A stretch of DNA of 64,000 bases from Microbacterium sp. ProA8 (GCF_039905635.1 NZ_CP157000.1:434001-498000), one strand, 5' to 3'; shown: positions 26,412 through 36,287, counted from the first letter of the stretch. Notes: a model not told the origin generated them from the letters alone. Numbers and translations are program-made.

Positions 26412-28109
26412 ATGGTGGCACCCGGCGTGAGGGCCGTGGAACGTGGCGGGGACGCGCGCGCCGCCGCCGAAGACAGCCTCGAGGACTACGCCTTCCGGTA
26501 CGTGCCGCGCTCGTTCCGTCGCTGGAGCGCACTGTCGGTCGGGGGCACCGCTCTCGGCTCGATCGCCTTCCTCGCTGACTTCTCGATCGGCGCGGCGATC
26601 GGCCTCGAGCATGGCACGACGAACGCCGTGCTCGGCATCCTGCTCGCCTCCGTGATCATCTTCCTGGTCGGTTTCCCGGTCGCGTTCTACGCCGCGCGCT
26701 ACAACCTGGACCTCGACCTCATCGCTCGCGGCTCGGGATTCGGCTACTACGGCTCGATCATCACGACCGTGGTGTTCGCCGGCTTCACCTGCATCTTCTT
26801 CGCGCTCGAAGGCGCGATCATGGCTCAGGGCCTGGAGGTGGCCGTCGGCATTCCGCTGCCGCTCGGCTACGTGATCTCCACCGTGGTTGTCATCCCCATC
26901 GTCATCTTCGGCATGCGCGCCCTGGAGCGGCTGCAGTTCTGGACGACGCCCCTCTGGCTCGCTCTGGCGCTCGTCCCGCTCATCTGGGTCGTGTTCACTC
27001 AGCCCGACGCGGTGACCGAGTTCCTGGAGTTCACCGGCGCCTCCGACGGCTCGGTCAGCTTCAGCGCCGTCGTCGCGAGCGCCGCGGTGTGCTTCGCCTT
27101 GACGCCGCAGCTCGCCGAGCAGATCGACTACATCCGGGTGATGCCGCCACGGACCGCGGCCAACTCGACGTCGTGGTGGGCGGCCTTCGTCTTCAGCGGA
27201 CCGGGCTGGGTGATCTTCAGCGGGACGAAGCAGGTGATCGGGCTCTTCCTCGCCGTCTACCTGGTGACGAAGGTCGACCCGTCCCTCACCGACCGCGCCG
27301 TGGAACCCGTGAAGCAGTTCCTCGGCATGTACCGCTCGCTGCTGCCGGACTGGGTGGCTCTCGCGCTCGCGCTGATCCTCATCGTCATCGCGCAGGTCAA
27401 GATCAACGTGACGAACGCGTACTCCGGCTCGCTCGCCTGGTCGAACGTCTACACGCGGGTCAAGAAGCGCTACCCCGGCCGCACCGTCTTCGTGCTCTTC
27501 AATCTCGTGATCGCCCTCGCCCTCATGCTGCTCGACGTCTTCAGCCTCATCTCGTTCGTGCTGAGCCTGTACGCGAACGTCGTGATGGCCTGGCTCGTCA
27601 CCATCTCGGCCGACATCGCGATCAACAAGCACCTGCTCGGCCTCTCGCCGCGGTTCCCCGAGTTCCGTCGCGGGATGCTCCACGACTGGAATCCGGTCGG
27701 GCTCGTCTCGGTCGGGCTGGCGTCTCTGCTCTCGCTGCTGTGCTTCGCGGGGATGTTCGGCCCGGAGATGAAGCCGTTCTCCGTCCTCATCGCGATCGCG
27801 GTCGCCGCCATCGCCACACCCCTGATGGCGATTCTCACGCGCGGCCGGTACTACCTCAGACGTGCCTCCGACGGCATCCCGACCCCGATCCTCGATGGCG
27901 ACGGCAACCCGTCGGGCGACCGGCTGCGCTGCCATGTCACCGGCTATACCTTCGAGCGGCCGGATATGCTGGCCTCGGCCGAACCGGGGCCGCGAGGTGA
28001 GGTGCAGTTCGTCTCCTCTCTGGCGCTGGCGCTGGACGAATCCGACCGGTACGTCCTGCCGCCGGAGCCGGCGGTGCCCGATCGGTATGGACGGGGAAGG
28101 ATGCTGTGA
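26412..28109 (+). CDS. NCS1-type nucleobase/purine-cytosine permease-like transporter
   Basis: The 565-residue product has about twelve hydrophobic helices. Its N-terminal cytoplasmic part ends SLEDYAFRYVPRSFRRW, followed by helices with DLIARGSGFGYYGS and AQVKINVTNAYSGSLAWSNV, the layout of NCS1 purine/cytosine/allantoin permeases. It has a longer C-terminal tail than usual (about 75 residues after the last helix). I start at ATG 26412 behind GGGAGGTGA; GTG 26391 is possible. It lies 81 bp after urtE and its stop overlaps the first TetR gene. Nucleobases, allantoin or a related N-heterocycle are plausible substrates. Confidence 0.82.
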   Translation: MVAPGVRAVERGGDARAAAEDSLEDYAFRYVPRSFRRWSALSVGGTALGSIAFLADFSIGAAIGLEHGTTNAVLGILLASVIIFLVGFPVAFYAARYNLDLDLIARGSGFGYYGSIITTVVFAGFTCIFFALEGAIMAQGLEVAVGIPLPLGYVISTVVVIPIVIFGMRALERLQFWTTPLWLALALVPLIWVVFTQPDAVTEFLEFTGASDGSVSFSAVVASAAVCFALTPQLAEQIDYIRVMPPRTAANSTSWWAAFVFSGPGWVIFSGTKQVIGLFLAVYLVTKVDPSLTDRAVEPVKQFLGMYRSLLPDWVALALALILIVIAQVKINVTNAYSGSLAWSNVYTRVKKRYPGRTVFVLFNLVIALALMLLDVFSLISFVLSLYANVVMAWLVTISADIAINKHLLGLSPRFPEFRRGMLHDWNPVGLVSVGLASLLSLLCFAGMFGPEMKPFSVLIAIAVAAIATPLMAILTRGRYYLRRASDGIPTPILDGDGNPSGDRLRCHVTGYTFERPDMLASAEPGPRGEVQFVSSLALALDESDRYVLPPEPAVPDRYGRGRML

Positions 28110-28672
28110 TGGATGAGGCCGTAGACACCCCGTCTGCGATCCTCTCGAGCGCCGCACTGCTGCTGCGCCAGCGCACGTTCGAGGACATCTCGTACCTCGA
28201 ACTCGCCGAGATCGCCGATGTCTCCGAGCGGACGATCTACCGGCGATTCCCGACCAGGTCCCACCTGCTGGAAGCGCTCGGACGCTGGATCGAGGCGGAG
28301 CACTTCCCGGTCGCGGAGTTCCGCACCGGGGCCGAGTTCCGCGAAGTCGTCCGCCTGAGGTTGCGCGCGTACGAGGCCGAGCCGGCATACGCGTTCGTCG
28401 CGGCACGGGGTGCGGCACTCTCGCCGATCGGCGGGGAATCGGCCGGCCCTCTCACCGACGCCATCGTGGCGATGCTCGAGTCGGCAGCGCCGGACCTCAA
28501 CCGGCGCGACGCCCAGCGGGTGACCGCGACCCTGCGGTACTTCGCATCTGCGCTGTTCTGGGCGCGCATGCGGACCGGGTTCGAGATGAGCGCGGACGAG
28601 GCCTTCGACGTGTTCGACCTCGCCGCGGACCGGATCCTCCCCGTCGCGGTCAAGGCGAAGAGGACGGCGTAG
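28109..28672 (+). CDS. TetR-family regulator, first of a coupled pair
   Basis: The 187-residue product has a TetR HTH at about 30-60 (YLELAEIADVSERTIYRRFP) and a ligand-binding C-terminus (AYAFVAARGAALSPI; RYFASALFWARMRTGFE). Its ATG shares one base with the permease stop (TGATG), and its own TAG shares one base with the GTG of the next gene. It therefore sits in a three-gene translationally coupled unit and probably controls the permease in response to its cargo. Confidence 0.86.
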   Translation: MDEAVDTPSAILSSAALLLRQRTFEDISYLELAEIADVSERTIYRRFPTRSHLLEALGRWIEAEHFPVAEFRTGAEFREVVRLRLRAYEAEPAYAFVAARGAALSPIGGESAGPLTDAIVAMLESAAPDLNRRDAQRVTATLRYFASALFWARMRTGFEMSADEAFDVFDLAADRILPVAVKAKRTA

Positions 28673-29256
28673 TGGCGGCGCACGCGCCGGCATCCGAGCT
28701 CTCCGCGACGCAGGCGTCGATCCTCTCCGCCTACGCGGAACTCATCGAGGAGGTCGGCACCGATGACGTCTCCTTCCGCGTGATCGCGCTGCGCGCGGGG
28801 GTCGGCGAGCGCACCGTCTTCCGCTACTACCCGACACGTGCGGACCTCCTGCTCGCGACGTCGACGTGGATCGAGCGAACGATCTTCACCCGCGCGGAGT
28901 CCGGCTCGATCTTCGACGTCCCGCTCGCGATCCGCGAGGCGATGGAGGCATACGAACGGCGCCCCGAACTGGCCCACGTGGTCGCCGAGACCGCGATGCG
29001 CGGGGTGAACGGCGCCGATCCGTCGCCGCAGCGCGCAGAGTTCGACGCCCTGCTGCTCCGGGAGGTCCCGTCGCTCGGCGACGAGGAGCGCCGCGCCGTC
29101 GTCGCGGCACTGTGCCACCTCGACTCCTCGGCGACCTGGGTGACGATGAGGCGAGAGCTCGACATGAGCGGTCGTGACATCGCCGACGCAGCGGGCTGGG
29201 CCGCGGAGGCGATCCTGGATCCGATCCGCGATCGCGGCAGTGAGCCCCAAGACTGA
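28672..29256 (+). CDS. TetR-family regulator, second of a coupled pair
   Basis: The 194-residue product starts at GTG 28672 and has its HTH at about 34-64 (FRVIALRAGVGERTVFRYYP). Its C-terminal part (PELAHVVAETAMRG; CHLDSSATWVTMRRELDMSG) resembles that of the preceding TetR in length and order, so the two are paralogs from a tandem duplication. They could form homodimers, or a heterodimer that reads an asymmetric site. The next gene begins 1 bp after its stop. Confidence 0.86.
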   Translation: MAAHAPASELSATQASILSAYAELIEEVGTDDVSFRVIALRAGVGERTVFRYYPTRADLLLATSTWIERTIFTRAESGSIFDVPLAIREAMEAYERRPELAHVVAETAMRGVNGADPSPQRAEFDALLLREVPSLGDEERRAVVAALCHLDSSATWVTMRRELDMSGRDIADAAGWAAEAILDPIRDRGSEPQD

Positions 29257-29257
29257 C

Positions 29258-30238
29258 ATGACCTTCCTCCGCTGGCTGGTTCCGACCCCGTATCCCTACG
29301 TCGCGCTGGGCATCCCCGTGATCGTGTTCGCGATGGGGTACGGGTGGCTGAACGTCGTCGTCGCGCTGGCCATGAGTCTCGGCATCTTCCTCTCCGCAGG
29401 TTGGGTCGACTATCGCCGGCGGGGACGCAAGTACCCGTCGCCGTCCGGGATGAGCGCATCCAGTGCCCCGATCGCCGAGCCGCTGGACATCGCGGAACCA
29501 CTCACACCGGGCGGCCCGCGATACGTGGAGTTCGATCGCCGCATCCCCACCCGCGCAGAAGCGGACCGGATCATCTCCGAGGGGCTCGGGCTCGCGTTGC
29601 GGCGTGTGCCCCGCGAGCACCGGGACCTGGAATTCCTCCAGTGGTTCCCGCACCTGCGCGGGCTGTGGATATACGGTCCCGTGAACGCCGCTCGCATCGG
29701 CGACCTGACCGCCTTGTCTCACCTTTCGCTGATCGCGGCAGGCGGTGACGACGTCGACTTGTCGAGGCTGAGAGGCCTGACGTTCTACGAGGGCGAATTG
29801 CGGGGGCGCGAGTCGGTGACTGCGCTGCCCGCCGTGCGAGAGCTGTACCTCGGAGAGGTCGACGCAGGGCGTTTGGAGCGCGTGCCTCCTGAGCTCAAGA
29901 GCCTCGCACTCCACGGTGCCACCGGCCTCACCGCCCTCGACGTGGTCGGCACAGCCCCAGGTCTGCGTGAGCTCGACGTGCAAGGCCCGCGACAGCTCGA
30001 CATCGGTGCTCTCTCAGACCTCAAGCACCTGCAGAAGGTGAGCTTGGCCGACATCCGGCGTCTGACGGGGTGTGCGGCACTCTCGTCTCTCGCAGCGCTC
30101 CGTGAGCTCCGCCTGGACAACGTGGAGGAGGTCGACGACCCGGCCGCGCTCCGCTCACTCCGCGGCGTCGAGGTCGTGACGACGGGCCCCGGAGGGCTCG
30201 CACATGGGCTCTCGGTCAGCCCCACACCCGGTACGTGA
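29258..30238 (+). CDS. Membrane-anchored leucine-rich-repeat-like protein
   Basis: The 326-residue product has two hydrophobic helices near the N-terminus (about 12-31 and 34-52), a basic stop-transfer (DYRRRGRKYPS), a linker, and then a run of leucine-rich units of about 20-22 residues: FLQWFPHLRGLWIYGP, IGDLTALSHLSLIAAG, LSRLRGLTFYEG, VTALPAVRELYLGEV, LERVPPELKSLALHGA and LSSLAALRELRLDN. The spacing fits an LRR solenoid, which usually binds another protein. It starts 1 bp after the second TetR stop, and its 3' end overlaps hutI by 23 bp on the opposite strand. I know of no described function. Confidence 0.65.
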   Translation: MTFLRWLVPTPYPYVALGIPVIVFAMGYGWLNVVVALAMSLGIFLSAGWVDYRRRGRKYPSPSGMSASSAPIAEPLDIAEPLTPGGPRYVEFDRRIPTRAEADRIISEGLGLALRRVPREHRDLEFLQWFPHLRGLWIYGPVNAARIGDLTALSHLSLIAAGGDDVDLSRLRGLTFYEGELRGRESVTALPAVRELYLGEVDAGRLERVPPELKSLALHGATGLTALDVVGTAPGLRELDVQGPRQLDIGALSDLKHLQKVSLADIRRLTGCAALSSLAALRELRLDNVEEVDDPAALRSLRGVEVVTTGPGGLAHGLSVSPTPGT

Positions 30239-31361
30239 GGTCCATGCCCGGGCGGTAGGCGAAGTGCGAGACGGACGGCGCATCGATCGCGTGCAGGTGC
30301 GCCCGGTAGCCGGGGATGATCGCGCCGATGCTGTCCGACCGCCGCAGCGCCGCGGCGCCGCCGGCGGTGGCCGCCCAGATCGCCTCCTCGACGGTGAGAC
30401 CCATCTGCAGCACGGCGGTGGCGACGCAGAACGCCATGGATGTCGTGTTCGAAGTCCCCGGATTGCCGTTGCTCGCGAGCGCGATCGTCGCACCCGCATC
30501 CAGCAGTGCACGTGCCGGGGGGAACGGCTCGCGGGTGCTGAGGTCGCACGCCGGCAGCAGCGTCGCGACGGTGCTCGACGACCCCAGTGCCTCGATGTCG
30601 CGGGCGCTCAGGTGGTTGCAATGATCCACGGATGCCGCATCCAGCTCCACGGCGAGCTGCACGCCGTCGCCCTCGCCCAGCTGATTACCGTGCACCCGGA
30701 GTCCGAGCCCGGCGGCCCGGCCGGCCTCCAGGACGACCCTCGACTGGTCGGCGTCGAACGCGCCGCGCTCGCAGAAGACGTCGATCCACGTGCAGTACGG
30801 CCGCACCGCGTCGAGCATCTCGCCGGCGACGAGCGCCACGTAATCATCGGCGTCCACATCGGGCGGAACGACGTGCGCGCCCAGGAACGTCACGTCCGAG
30901 GTGACCTCGGCAGCGAGGCGCGCCAGCCGCGTCTCGTCAGCGACGCTGAGCCCGTAGCCGGTCTTGATCTCCATCCACGTCGTGCCGCTTCGCCGCGCGA
31001 CCGCTCGCCGCAGGGCCAGTTCGGTGCGGAGGCGCTCATCCGATGCCTCGGTCGTCGCCCGGACCGTGGTGCGGATGCCCCCCGCCTGGTAGGCGTGGCC
31101 GGCCATCCGGTACTCGAACTCCTCCGAGCGATCACCGGCGAAGACGAGGTGCGTGTGCGAGTCGACCCAGCCCGGCAGCACGGCGCGTCCGCCGAGGTCG
31201 GTGCGCCGGTCGGCGGCGGGCGCATCGGCCGCGCGCCCCACCCACGCGACCGTGCCGGCCTCGACGACGATCGCGGCATCCGTGAGCCGGCCCAGCAGGC
31301 CACCGCGCTCAGGATCGTTCGTCGTCAGTTCGCTGATCCCGGTGACGAGCTCGCTGGTCAT
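30216..31361 (-). CDS. hutI: Imidazolonepropionase HutI
   Basis: The 381-residue amidohydrolase converts 4-imidazolone-5-propanoate to N-formimidoyl-L-glutamate. Metal-binding DSHTHLVFAGDRSEEFEYRM, WMEIKTGYGL, VDHCNHLS and ALASNGNPGT are all HutI signatures. It is the last gene of the minus-strand operon, and its ATG overlaps the hutF stop as ATGA. Its 3' end runs 23 bp into the end of the LRR-like gene. It is cytoplasmic and zinc/iron dependent by family. Confidence 0.95.
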   Translation of the reverse strand: MTSELVTGISELTTNDPERGGLLGRLTDAAIVVEAGTVAWVGRAADAPAADRRTDLGGRAVLPGWVDSHTHLVFAGDRSEEFEYRMAGHAYQAGGIRTTVRATTEASDERLRTELALRRAVARRSGTTWMEIKTGYGLSVADETRLARLAAEVTSDVTFLGAHVVPPDVDADDYVALVAGEMLDAVRPYCTWIDVFCERGAFDADQSRVVLEAGRAAGLGLRVHGNQLGEGDGVQLAVELDAASVDHCNHLSARDIEALGSSSTVATLLPACDLSTREPFPPARALLDAGATIALASNGNPGTSNTTSMAFCVATAVLQMGLTVEEAIWAATAGGAAALRRSDSIGAIIPGYRAHLHAIDAPSVSHFAYRPGMDLTYRVWG

Positions 31362-32683
31362 GTGTCCTCCTCGAACCGTTCGTCCTCGGCAAACAACGTG
31401 CTGATGCACCGGCGCAGGCGCTCGGCCACCGCCACCTCGTCGTGCACGACGACGCGGCCGCCCACGATCGTCTGCGTCACATCCGCCGCCGTCGCGGTGA
31501 GAGGAAGCTGCTCGATCCTGCTGCCGGCGGTGCGGATCGAGACCGGATCGAGCTCGACGAGATCGAGCGGTCCGCCGAGGCGGGCGGGCTCCGCGAGCCC
31601 GAGTGAGCCGTAGCCGCCCCCGGAGCCGATGCGCCACAGCGACTCGGGCGCGATGCGTCCGCGGCGGAGTGAGCGCAGCCGCTCGCCGGCTTCGAGACCT
31701 CTGAGCTCGAGCAGCGGGTCGACCACAGCGTTCTGATCGGACCCGACGGCGAGTGTCGCCCCGGCCTCCAGCAGTTCGACCGCCCGGCCGATGCCGTCTC
31801 CGAGGTCGGCCTCGGTCGTCGGGCAGAACACCGCGTGAACCCCCGCCTGCCCGAGAAGACGGATGTCGCCCTCGGTCAGGTGCGTCGCGTGAACGACCGA
31901 CAGCCGCGCAGAGAGCACGCCCTTTTCGGCGAGAAGCTCGGTGGGGGTCAGCCCGTAGGCGGCGACGCAGTCCTCGTTCTCGGCTGGCTGCTCCGACAGA
32001 TGGATGTGCAGCGGCACGTCGCCGGGCAGCTCCCGGGCGACGTGGCCGAGCGCGTCGCGCGGGACACCCCGCACCGAGTGCAGCGCGGCGCCGAGCGTGA
32101 CGAGCTCCGACCTGCCGTCGAGCGCGGTGCGCAGCGAGTGCCACCGGTCCAGCCATGCGCCCGCATCGGCGTCGCCGAAGCGCGCCTGCTCCGCGGCGAG
32201 CGGTCGGCCGATGCCTCCCGCGAGATAGCAGGTGTCGAGCAGCACGAGGCGGATGCCCGCCTCGGCTGCGGCATCCGCCAGCGCGATCTCCATCGCGTGG
32301 TCGTCGTAGGGGGTGCCGTCCGGACGGTGATGGACGTAGTGGAACTCGCCGACGCTGGTCCATCCCGCTGCGACCATCTCCGAGAACACCGCCACCGCGA
32401 AGTCCCGGTACGTCGTCGGATCCAGTCGGCCGGCGGCGCGATACATGAGCTCGCGCCACGTCCAGAACGATCCCGACTCGTGGGTGCGCCCACGGAGCGC
32501 CCGGTGGAAGGCATGCGAGTGCGCGTTGGCGAAGCCGGGAACCGCGAGGTCGAGCACCGTCGCATCGGCGGGGGCCGCGGTGCCGGCGGTCTCGGTCACG
32601 ACCGACCCCGCGGCATCCGACTCGAACAGCACGCCGCGCTCGACGACGCCTCCCCTGAGCAGGCGGTCGATCCAGATCCTCAT
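31358..32683 (-). CDS. hutF: Formimidoylglutamate deiminase HutF
   Basis: The 441-residue amidohydrolase releases ammonia from N-formimidoyl-glutamate to give N-formylglutamate. It has the metal motif NAHSHAFHRALRGRTHE, HIHLSEQPAENEDC, VVHATHLTEGDI and AVGSDQNAVVDPL, all of the HutF group. Its presence defines the five-step hut pathway, which must end with a deformylase. ATG 32683 overlaps the stop of the upstream M20 gene by ATGA, and hutI follows the same way. Confidence 0.94.
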   Translation of the reverse strand: MRIWIDRLLRGGVVERGVLFESDAAGSVVTETAGTAAPADATVLDLAVPGFANAHSHAFHRALRGRTHESGSFWTWRELMYRAAGRLDPTTYRDFAVAVFSEMVAAGWTSVGEFHYVHHRPDGTPYDDHAMEIALADAAAEAGIRLVLLDTCYLAGGIGRPLAAEQARFGDADAGAWLDRWHSLRTALDGRSELVTLGAALHSVRGVPRDALGHVARELPGDVPLHIHLSEQPAENEDCVAAYGLTPTELLAEKGVLSARLSVVHATHLTEGDIRLLGQAGVHAVFCPTTEADLGDGIGRAVELLEAGATLAVGSDQNAVVDPLLELRGLEAGERLRSLRRGRIAPESLWRIGSGGGYGSLGLAEPARLGGPLDLVELDPVSIRTAGSRIEQLPLTATAADVTQTIVGGRVVVHDEVAVAERLRRCISTLFAEDERFEEDT

Positions 32684-33879
32684 GCGAGATCCTCGATCGT
32701 GCGGGCGAGCGCCTCGACGCCCGCGCGGACGGCGGCATCGTCCGCGCCTTCCTCTGGAGCGTGGGACACACCGGACGGGTTGCGGACGAAGAGCATCGCC
32801 GTCGGCACGTACGCCGCGAGCACCCCCGCATCGTGGCCGGCGCCGGTGGGCAGCGCCGGAATGCCGCCGAGCGTCGTGGCGATGCGGTCCCGCAGCTGCG
32901 GATCGAAGCGCACTTCGCCGCTGTACGACTCTTCGATGACGGATGCCTCGCATCCCTCTGCGGCGGCCGCTTCGGCGACCGCGGCGTGGACCTCGGCGAC
33001 GATGTCGCGGGTGTCGGCCTCGGAATCCGCGCGGACGTCCATCCACGCCGACACCCGTGAGGCGATGACGTTCGTCCCGCCCGGCACCGGTTCGAGTCGG
33101 CCGATGGTGGCCCGAGAGCCCGTGCGGCGTGCGGCGGCGCGGCGCGCGGCGAGCACGGCGGCCGCGGCCGGAAGCATCGGGTCGCGGCGGTCGGCGATCT
33201 CTGTCGTGCCGGCGTGGTTGCCCTGGCCGCGCACGTCGATGCGCCAGCGTCCGTGCTCGAGGATGGACGACCCGACGGCGACCGGCGCGTCGAGGTCGAT
33301 CAGTCCCTTGCCCTGCTCGACGTGAAGCTCGACGTACACGCCGATGCGCGCGAGCGACTCGGCGTCGTAGCCCGGCGCATCGAGGGAGGCGCCGCGTGCG
33401 ACGTCGACGAAACGCTGCCCTGCGGCATCCGTCAGCTGTTGCAGTCGGTCGGGAGTCACGGCGCCGGCGAGCAGCCGCGAGCCGAGGCAGGCCAGGCCGA
33501 AGCGCGACCCCTCCTCTTCGGCGAAGACGACGACGGCGAGCGGGCGCGACGGGACGAACCCGGCAGCCTTCAGCTGCTCGACGGCGGCGAGGGCGCTGGC
33601 GACACCGAGAGGTCCATCGTGCGCGCCGCCACCGGGGACGGAGTCGAGGTGGCTGCCGGTGACGAACGCGTCGGGTCCCGGTTCGCCCCACCACGCCCAC
33701 AGATTGCCGTTGCGGTCGGCTGTCACCTGCAGTCCGAGGCGCTGCGCGCGCTCGACGAACCAGTCGCGCAGCTCGCGCTCGGCGTCGTCGAAGACATGGC
33801 GCGAGTACCCGCCTCGCCGCCGGTCCCGGCCGACGTCTTCGATCTCGGCGAGCAGATCGAGGGCGTCGAAGCCGGTCAC
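32680..33879 (-). CDS. M20 amidohydrolase, AllC/N-carbamoyl-amino-acid hydrolase-like, in the hut operon
   Basis: The 399-residue product has the M20 metal-binding motifs [37 protein letters not shown] and a C-terminal GAGHDAG, plus a lid-domain [11 protein letters not shown]. It would normally be called allantoate amidohydrolase or L-carbamoylase, which cleave an N-acyl C-N bond. It begins at a GTG overlapping hutU (GTGA) and ends overlapping hutF. No hutG-like deformylase is present, so the likely role is hydrolysis of N-formyl-L-glutamate to glutamate and formate. That role is inferred from position; an orthologous arrangement exists, to my recollection, in Streptomyces. Confidence 0.85.
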   Translation of the reverse strand: MTGFDALDLLAEIEDVGRDRRRGGYSRHVFDDAERELRDWFVERAQRLGLQVTADRNGNLWAWWGEPGPDAFVTGSHLDSVPGGGAHDGPLGVASALAAVEQLKAAGFVPSRPLAVVVFAEEEGSRFGLACLGSRLLAGAVTPDRLQQLTDAAGQRFVDVARGASLDAPGYDAESLARIGVYVELHVEQGKGLIDLDAPVAVGSSILEHGRWRIDVRGQGNHAGTTEIADRRDPMLPAAAAVLAARRAAARRTGSRATIGRLEPVPGGTNVIASRVSAWMDVRADSEADTRDIVAEVHAAVAEAAAAEGCEASVIEESYSGEVRFDPQLRDRIATTLGGIPALPTGAGHDAGVLAAYVPTAMLFVRNPSGVSHAPEEGADDAAVRAGVEALARTIEDLA

Positions 33880-35528
33880 TCGCCCTCCCACATCGGCACC
33901 CGAAGGCCGCGCGCGCGGGCGATGTCGGCCGCGTGCTCGTAGCCCGCGTCGACGTGCCGCATGACGCCGGTGCCGGGATCGTTCGTGAGCACGCGCTCCA
34001 GCTTCTGCGCCGCCAGCGGAGTGCCGTCGGCGACCGTCACCTGCCCGGCGTGGATGGAGCGGCCGATGCCCACGCCGCCGCCGTGGTGCAGCGACACCCA
34101 GGTCGCGCCGGACGCCGTGTTGAGAAGGGCGTTGAGCAGCGGCCAGTCGGCGATGGCGTCGGAGCCGTCCTTCATCGACTCGGTCTCGCGGTACGGCGAT
34201 GCCACCGAACCGGAGTCGAGGTGGTCGCGGCCGATCACGATCGGCGCCGACAGCTCGCCCGCGGCGACCATCTCGTTGAACCGCAGTCCGGCGAGGTGAC
34301 GCTCCTTGTACCCGAGCCAGCAGATCCGCGCCGGAAGGCCCTCGAAGTGCACCTTCTCGGACGCCTGCGTGATCCAGCGCGCGAGCGCCTTGTCTTCGGG
34401 GAAGAGCTCGAGCACCGCACGGTCGGTCGCCGCGATGTCGGCCGGGTCGCCGGAGAGAGCAGCCCAGCGGAAGGGCCCGCGGCCCTCTTCGAACTGCGGG
34501 CGGATGTAGGCGGGCACGAAGCCCGGGAAGGCGAACGCACGGTCGTAGCCGGCGAGGGCGGCCTCGGCGCGGATGGAGTTGCCGTAGTCGAAGACGGCGG
34601 CGCCGGCATCCAGGAATCCGACCATCGCCTCCACCTGCTTCGCCATGCTGCGCCGCGACTGGTCGGTGAACCCTTCGGGGTCCGCCTCGGCAGCCGCCTT
34701 CCACTCCTCGAACGGGATGCCCTCGGGAAGGTACGCGAGAGGGTCGTGGGCACTCGTCTGGTCGGTGACGATGTCGATCGCGACCTGGCGCTCGAGGAGC
34801 TGGGCGAAGACGGTCGCGGCGTTGCCCGCGAGGCCCACCGACAGCGCCTCGCCCGCCGCCTTCGCGGCGAGGACCCGCTCGAGTGCGCGGTCGAGATCGG
34901 TGGTGTACTCGTCGAGGTACCCGTGATCGACGCGCCGCGCGAGGCGCGACTCGTCGACGTCGACCACGAGGACGGCGCCGCCGTTCATGGTGACCGCGAG
35001 GGGCTGGGCGCCGCCCATGCCCCCCGCACCGCCGGTGAGGGTGAGCGTGCCGGCGAGGTCGTCGCGGCCGAGTGATCGCGCGACCGCCGCGAACGTCTCG
35101 TACGTGCCCTGCAGGATGCCCTGCGTGCCGATGTAGATCCACGACCCCGCGGTCATCTGGCCATACATCGTGAGTCCGAGCGCTTCGAGTCGCCGGAACT
35201 CCGGCCAGTTCGCCCAGTCGCCCACCAGATTCGAGTTGGCGATCAGCACGCGCGGCGCCCACTCGTGCGTGCGGAACACCCCGACCGGCTTGCCCGACTG
35301 CACCAGCAGGGTCTCATCAGATTCCAGCGTCTCGAGCGTCCGCACGATCGCGTCGTACGCCTCCCAACTGCGCGCGGCCCTGCCGGTGCCCCCGTATACC
35401 ACGAGGTCTTCCGGGTGCTCGGCGACCTCGGGGTCGAGGTTGTTCATCAGCATGCGCATGGCCGCTTCGGTCTGCCAGCTCTTGGCGACCAGGGTGTTGC
35501 CGCGAGCGGCGCGGATCTGGCGTGACAT
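33876..35528 (-). CDS. hutU: Urocanate hydratase HutU
   Basis: The 550-residue product opens [20 protein letters not shown] and carries the NAD-binding [22 protein letters not shown], the catalytic-Cys region [12 protein letters not shown] and [18 protein letters not shown]. It hydrates urocanate with tightly bound NAD+ used as electrophile. It follows the IclR regulator by 23 bp and its stop overlaps the M20 gene. Histidase (hutH) is not in this window. Confidence 0.97.
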   Translation of the reverse strand: MSRQIRAARGNTLVAKSWQTEAAMRMLMNNLDPEVAEHPEDLVVYGGTGRAARSWEAYDAIVRTLETLESDETLLVQSGKPVGVFRTHEWAPRVLIANSNLVGDWANWPEFRRLEALGLTMYGQMTAGSWIYIGTQGILQGTYETFAAVARSLGRDDLAGTLTLTGGAGGMGGAQPLAVTMNGGAVLVVDVDESRLARRVDHGYLDEYTTDLDRALERVLAAKAAGEALSVGLAGNAATVFAQLLERQVAIDIVTDQTSAHDPLAYLPEGIPFEEWKAAAEADPEGFTDQSRRSMAKQVEAMVGFLDAGAAVFDYGNSIRAEAALAGYDRAFAFPGFVPAYIRPQFEEGRGPFRWAALSGDPADIAATDRAVLELFPEDKALARWITQASEKVHFEGLPARICWLGYKERHLAGLRFNEMVAAGELSAPIVIGRDHLDSGSVASPYRETESMKDGSDAIADWPLLNALLNTASGATWVSLHHGGGVGIGRSIHAGQVTVADGTPLAAQKLERVLTNDPGTGVMRHVDAGYEHAADIARARGLRVPMWEGE

Positions 35529-35551
35529 GGGATTCCTTCGTGTAGACGGCC

Positions 35552-36211
35552 CTAAAGGGCGGTGCCATTGGTGAGTCCCGCCGAGAGGCGACGGGCGGCG
35601 GCGGCCAGCAGCACGCCATATTGCTCGGCTGACATCGGCGTCATGCGATAGCTCGGCACCAGGATGCTGAGCGCGGCGACGACACGACCGGCCGCGGCGA
35701 TGGGAGAGGCGATCGCCGTCACGTCGCGTTCGATGCCACGCTCGACGATGACGTAGCCCTCAGCGGGTGTCTCGCCGCTCAGGACCAATCCCGCGGCCGA
35801 CCCCTGTAGGGGGACGGTGCGGCCGACCCAGTTCGCATGCCGGACGGAGTGGGAGCCCTCGACGATGCTGAGGTAGAGCGCGGTGGCCGCGTGGCCTTCC
35901 ACGCTCAGATAGACGGACTCGCCGGTCGCCTGCTCCAACCCGATCATCTCGTCATGGCAGACGTTGATGAGCGACTCGTGGCCGAGCGCCTGAGCCCCCA
36001 GCTGCATCAGCCGCGAGCCGGCGCGATAGCTTCCCTCATCATCGCGGCGGACGAAGCCGCTCGACTCGAGCGTGCGGAGGAGCCGCAGCGCCGTGCTGGG
36101 GGCCAGGTCGACCGCGCGCGACGCGTCGGCGAGCGTGGTGCTGCCCTTCTCGCACACGTTCGCGAGCAGCGAGAGCGCCCGTTCGACGGTGCGTGTCGAC
36201 TGTTCGCTCAT
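35552..36211 (-). CDS. IclR-family regulator of the hut operon
   Basis: The 219-residue product has an N-terminal winged helix ([20 protein letters not shown]) and an IclR effector domain ([37 protein letters not shown]). I start at ATG 36211 behind CAGGAGA; the open frame runs 18 codons further. It is the first gene of the operon IclR-hutU-allC-like-hutF-hutI, so it most likely controls histidine breakdown in response to urocanate or a later intermediate, and also itself. Confidence 0.88.
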   Translation of the reverse strand: MSEQSTRTVERALSLLANVCEKGSTTLADASRAVDLAPSTALRLLRTLESSGFVRRDDEGSYRAGSRLMQLGAQALGHESLINVCHDEMIGLEQATGESVYLSVEGHAATALYLSIVEGSHSVRHANWVGRTVPLQGSAAGLVLSGETPAEGYVIVERGIERDVTAIASPIAAAGRVVAALSILVPSYRMTPMSAEQYGVLLAAAARRLSAGLTNGTAL

Positions 36212-36273
36212 GGATTCTCCTGGATCGGGACTCCTGCGGTGCGCCGCTGCGATGTTCCCGGACATAGCCGTTG

Positions 36274-36287
36274 TTGCTATCTAGCAA
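36274..36287. promoter_or_regulatory. Palindromic operator upstream of the hut operon
   Basis: TTGCTA-TC-TAGCAA is a perfect 6+2+6 palindrome, 63 bp upstream of the IclR start, inside the only AT-rich stretch of the region. Size and position suit an IclR dimer site. It also lies 159 bp before the divergent DHFR-like gene. Confidence 0.55.

Noticed and set aside
25644..28418. A 924-codon minus-strand open frame across urtE and the NCS1 permease
   Set aside because: Its composition is low-complexity Arg/Asp/Glu, and it is fully opposite well-recognised genes.
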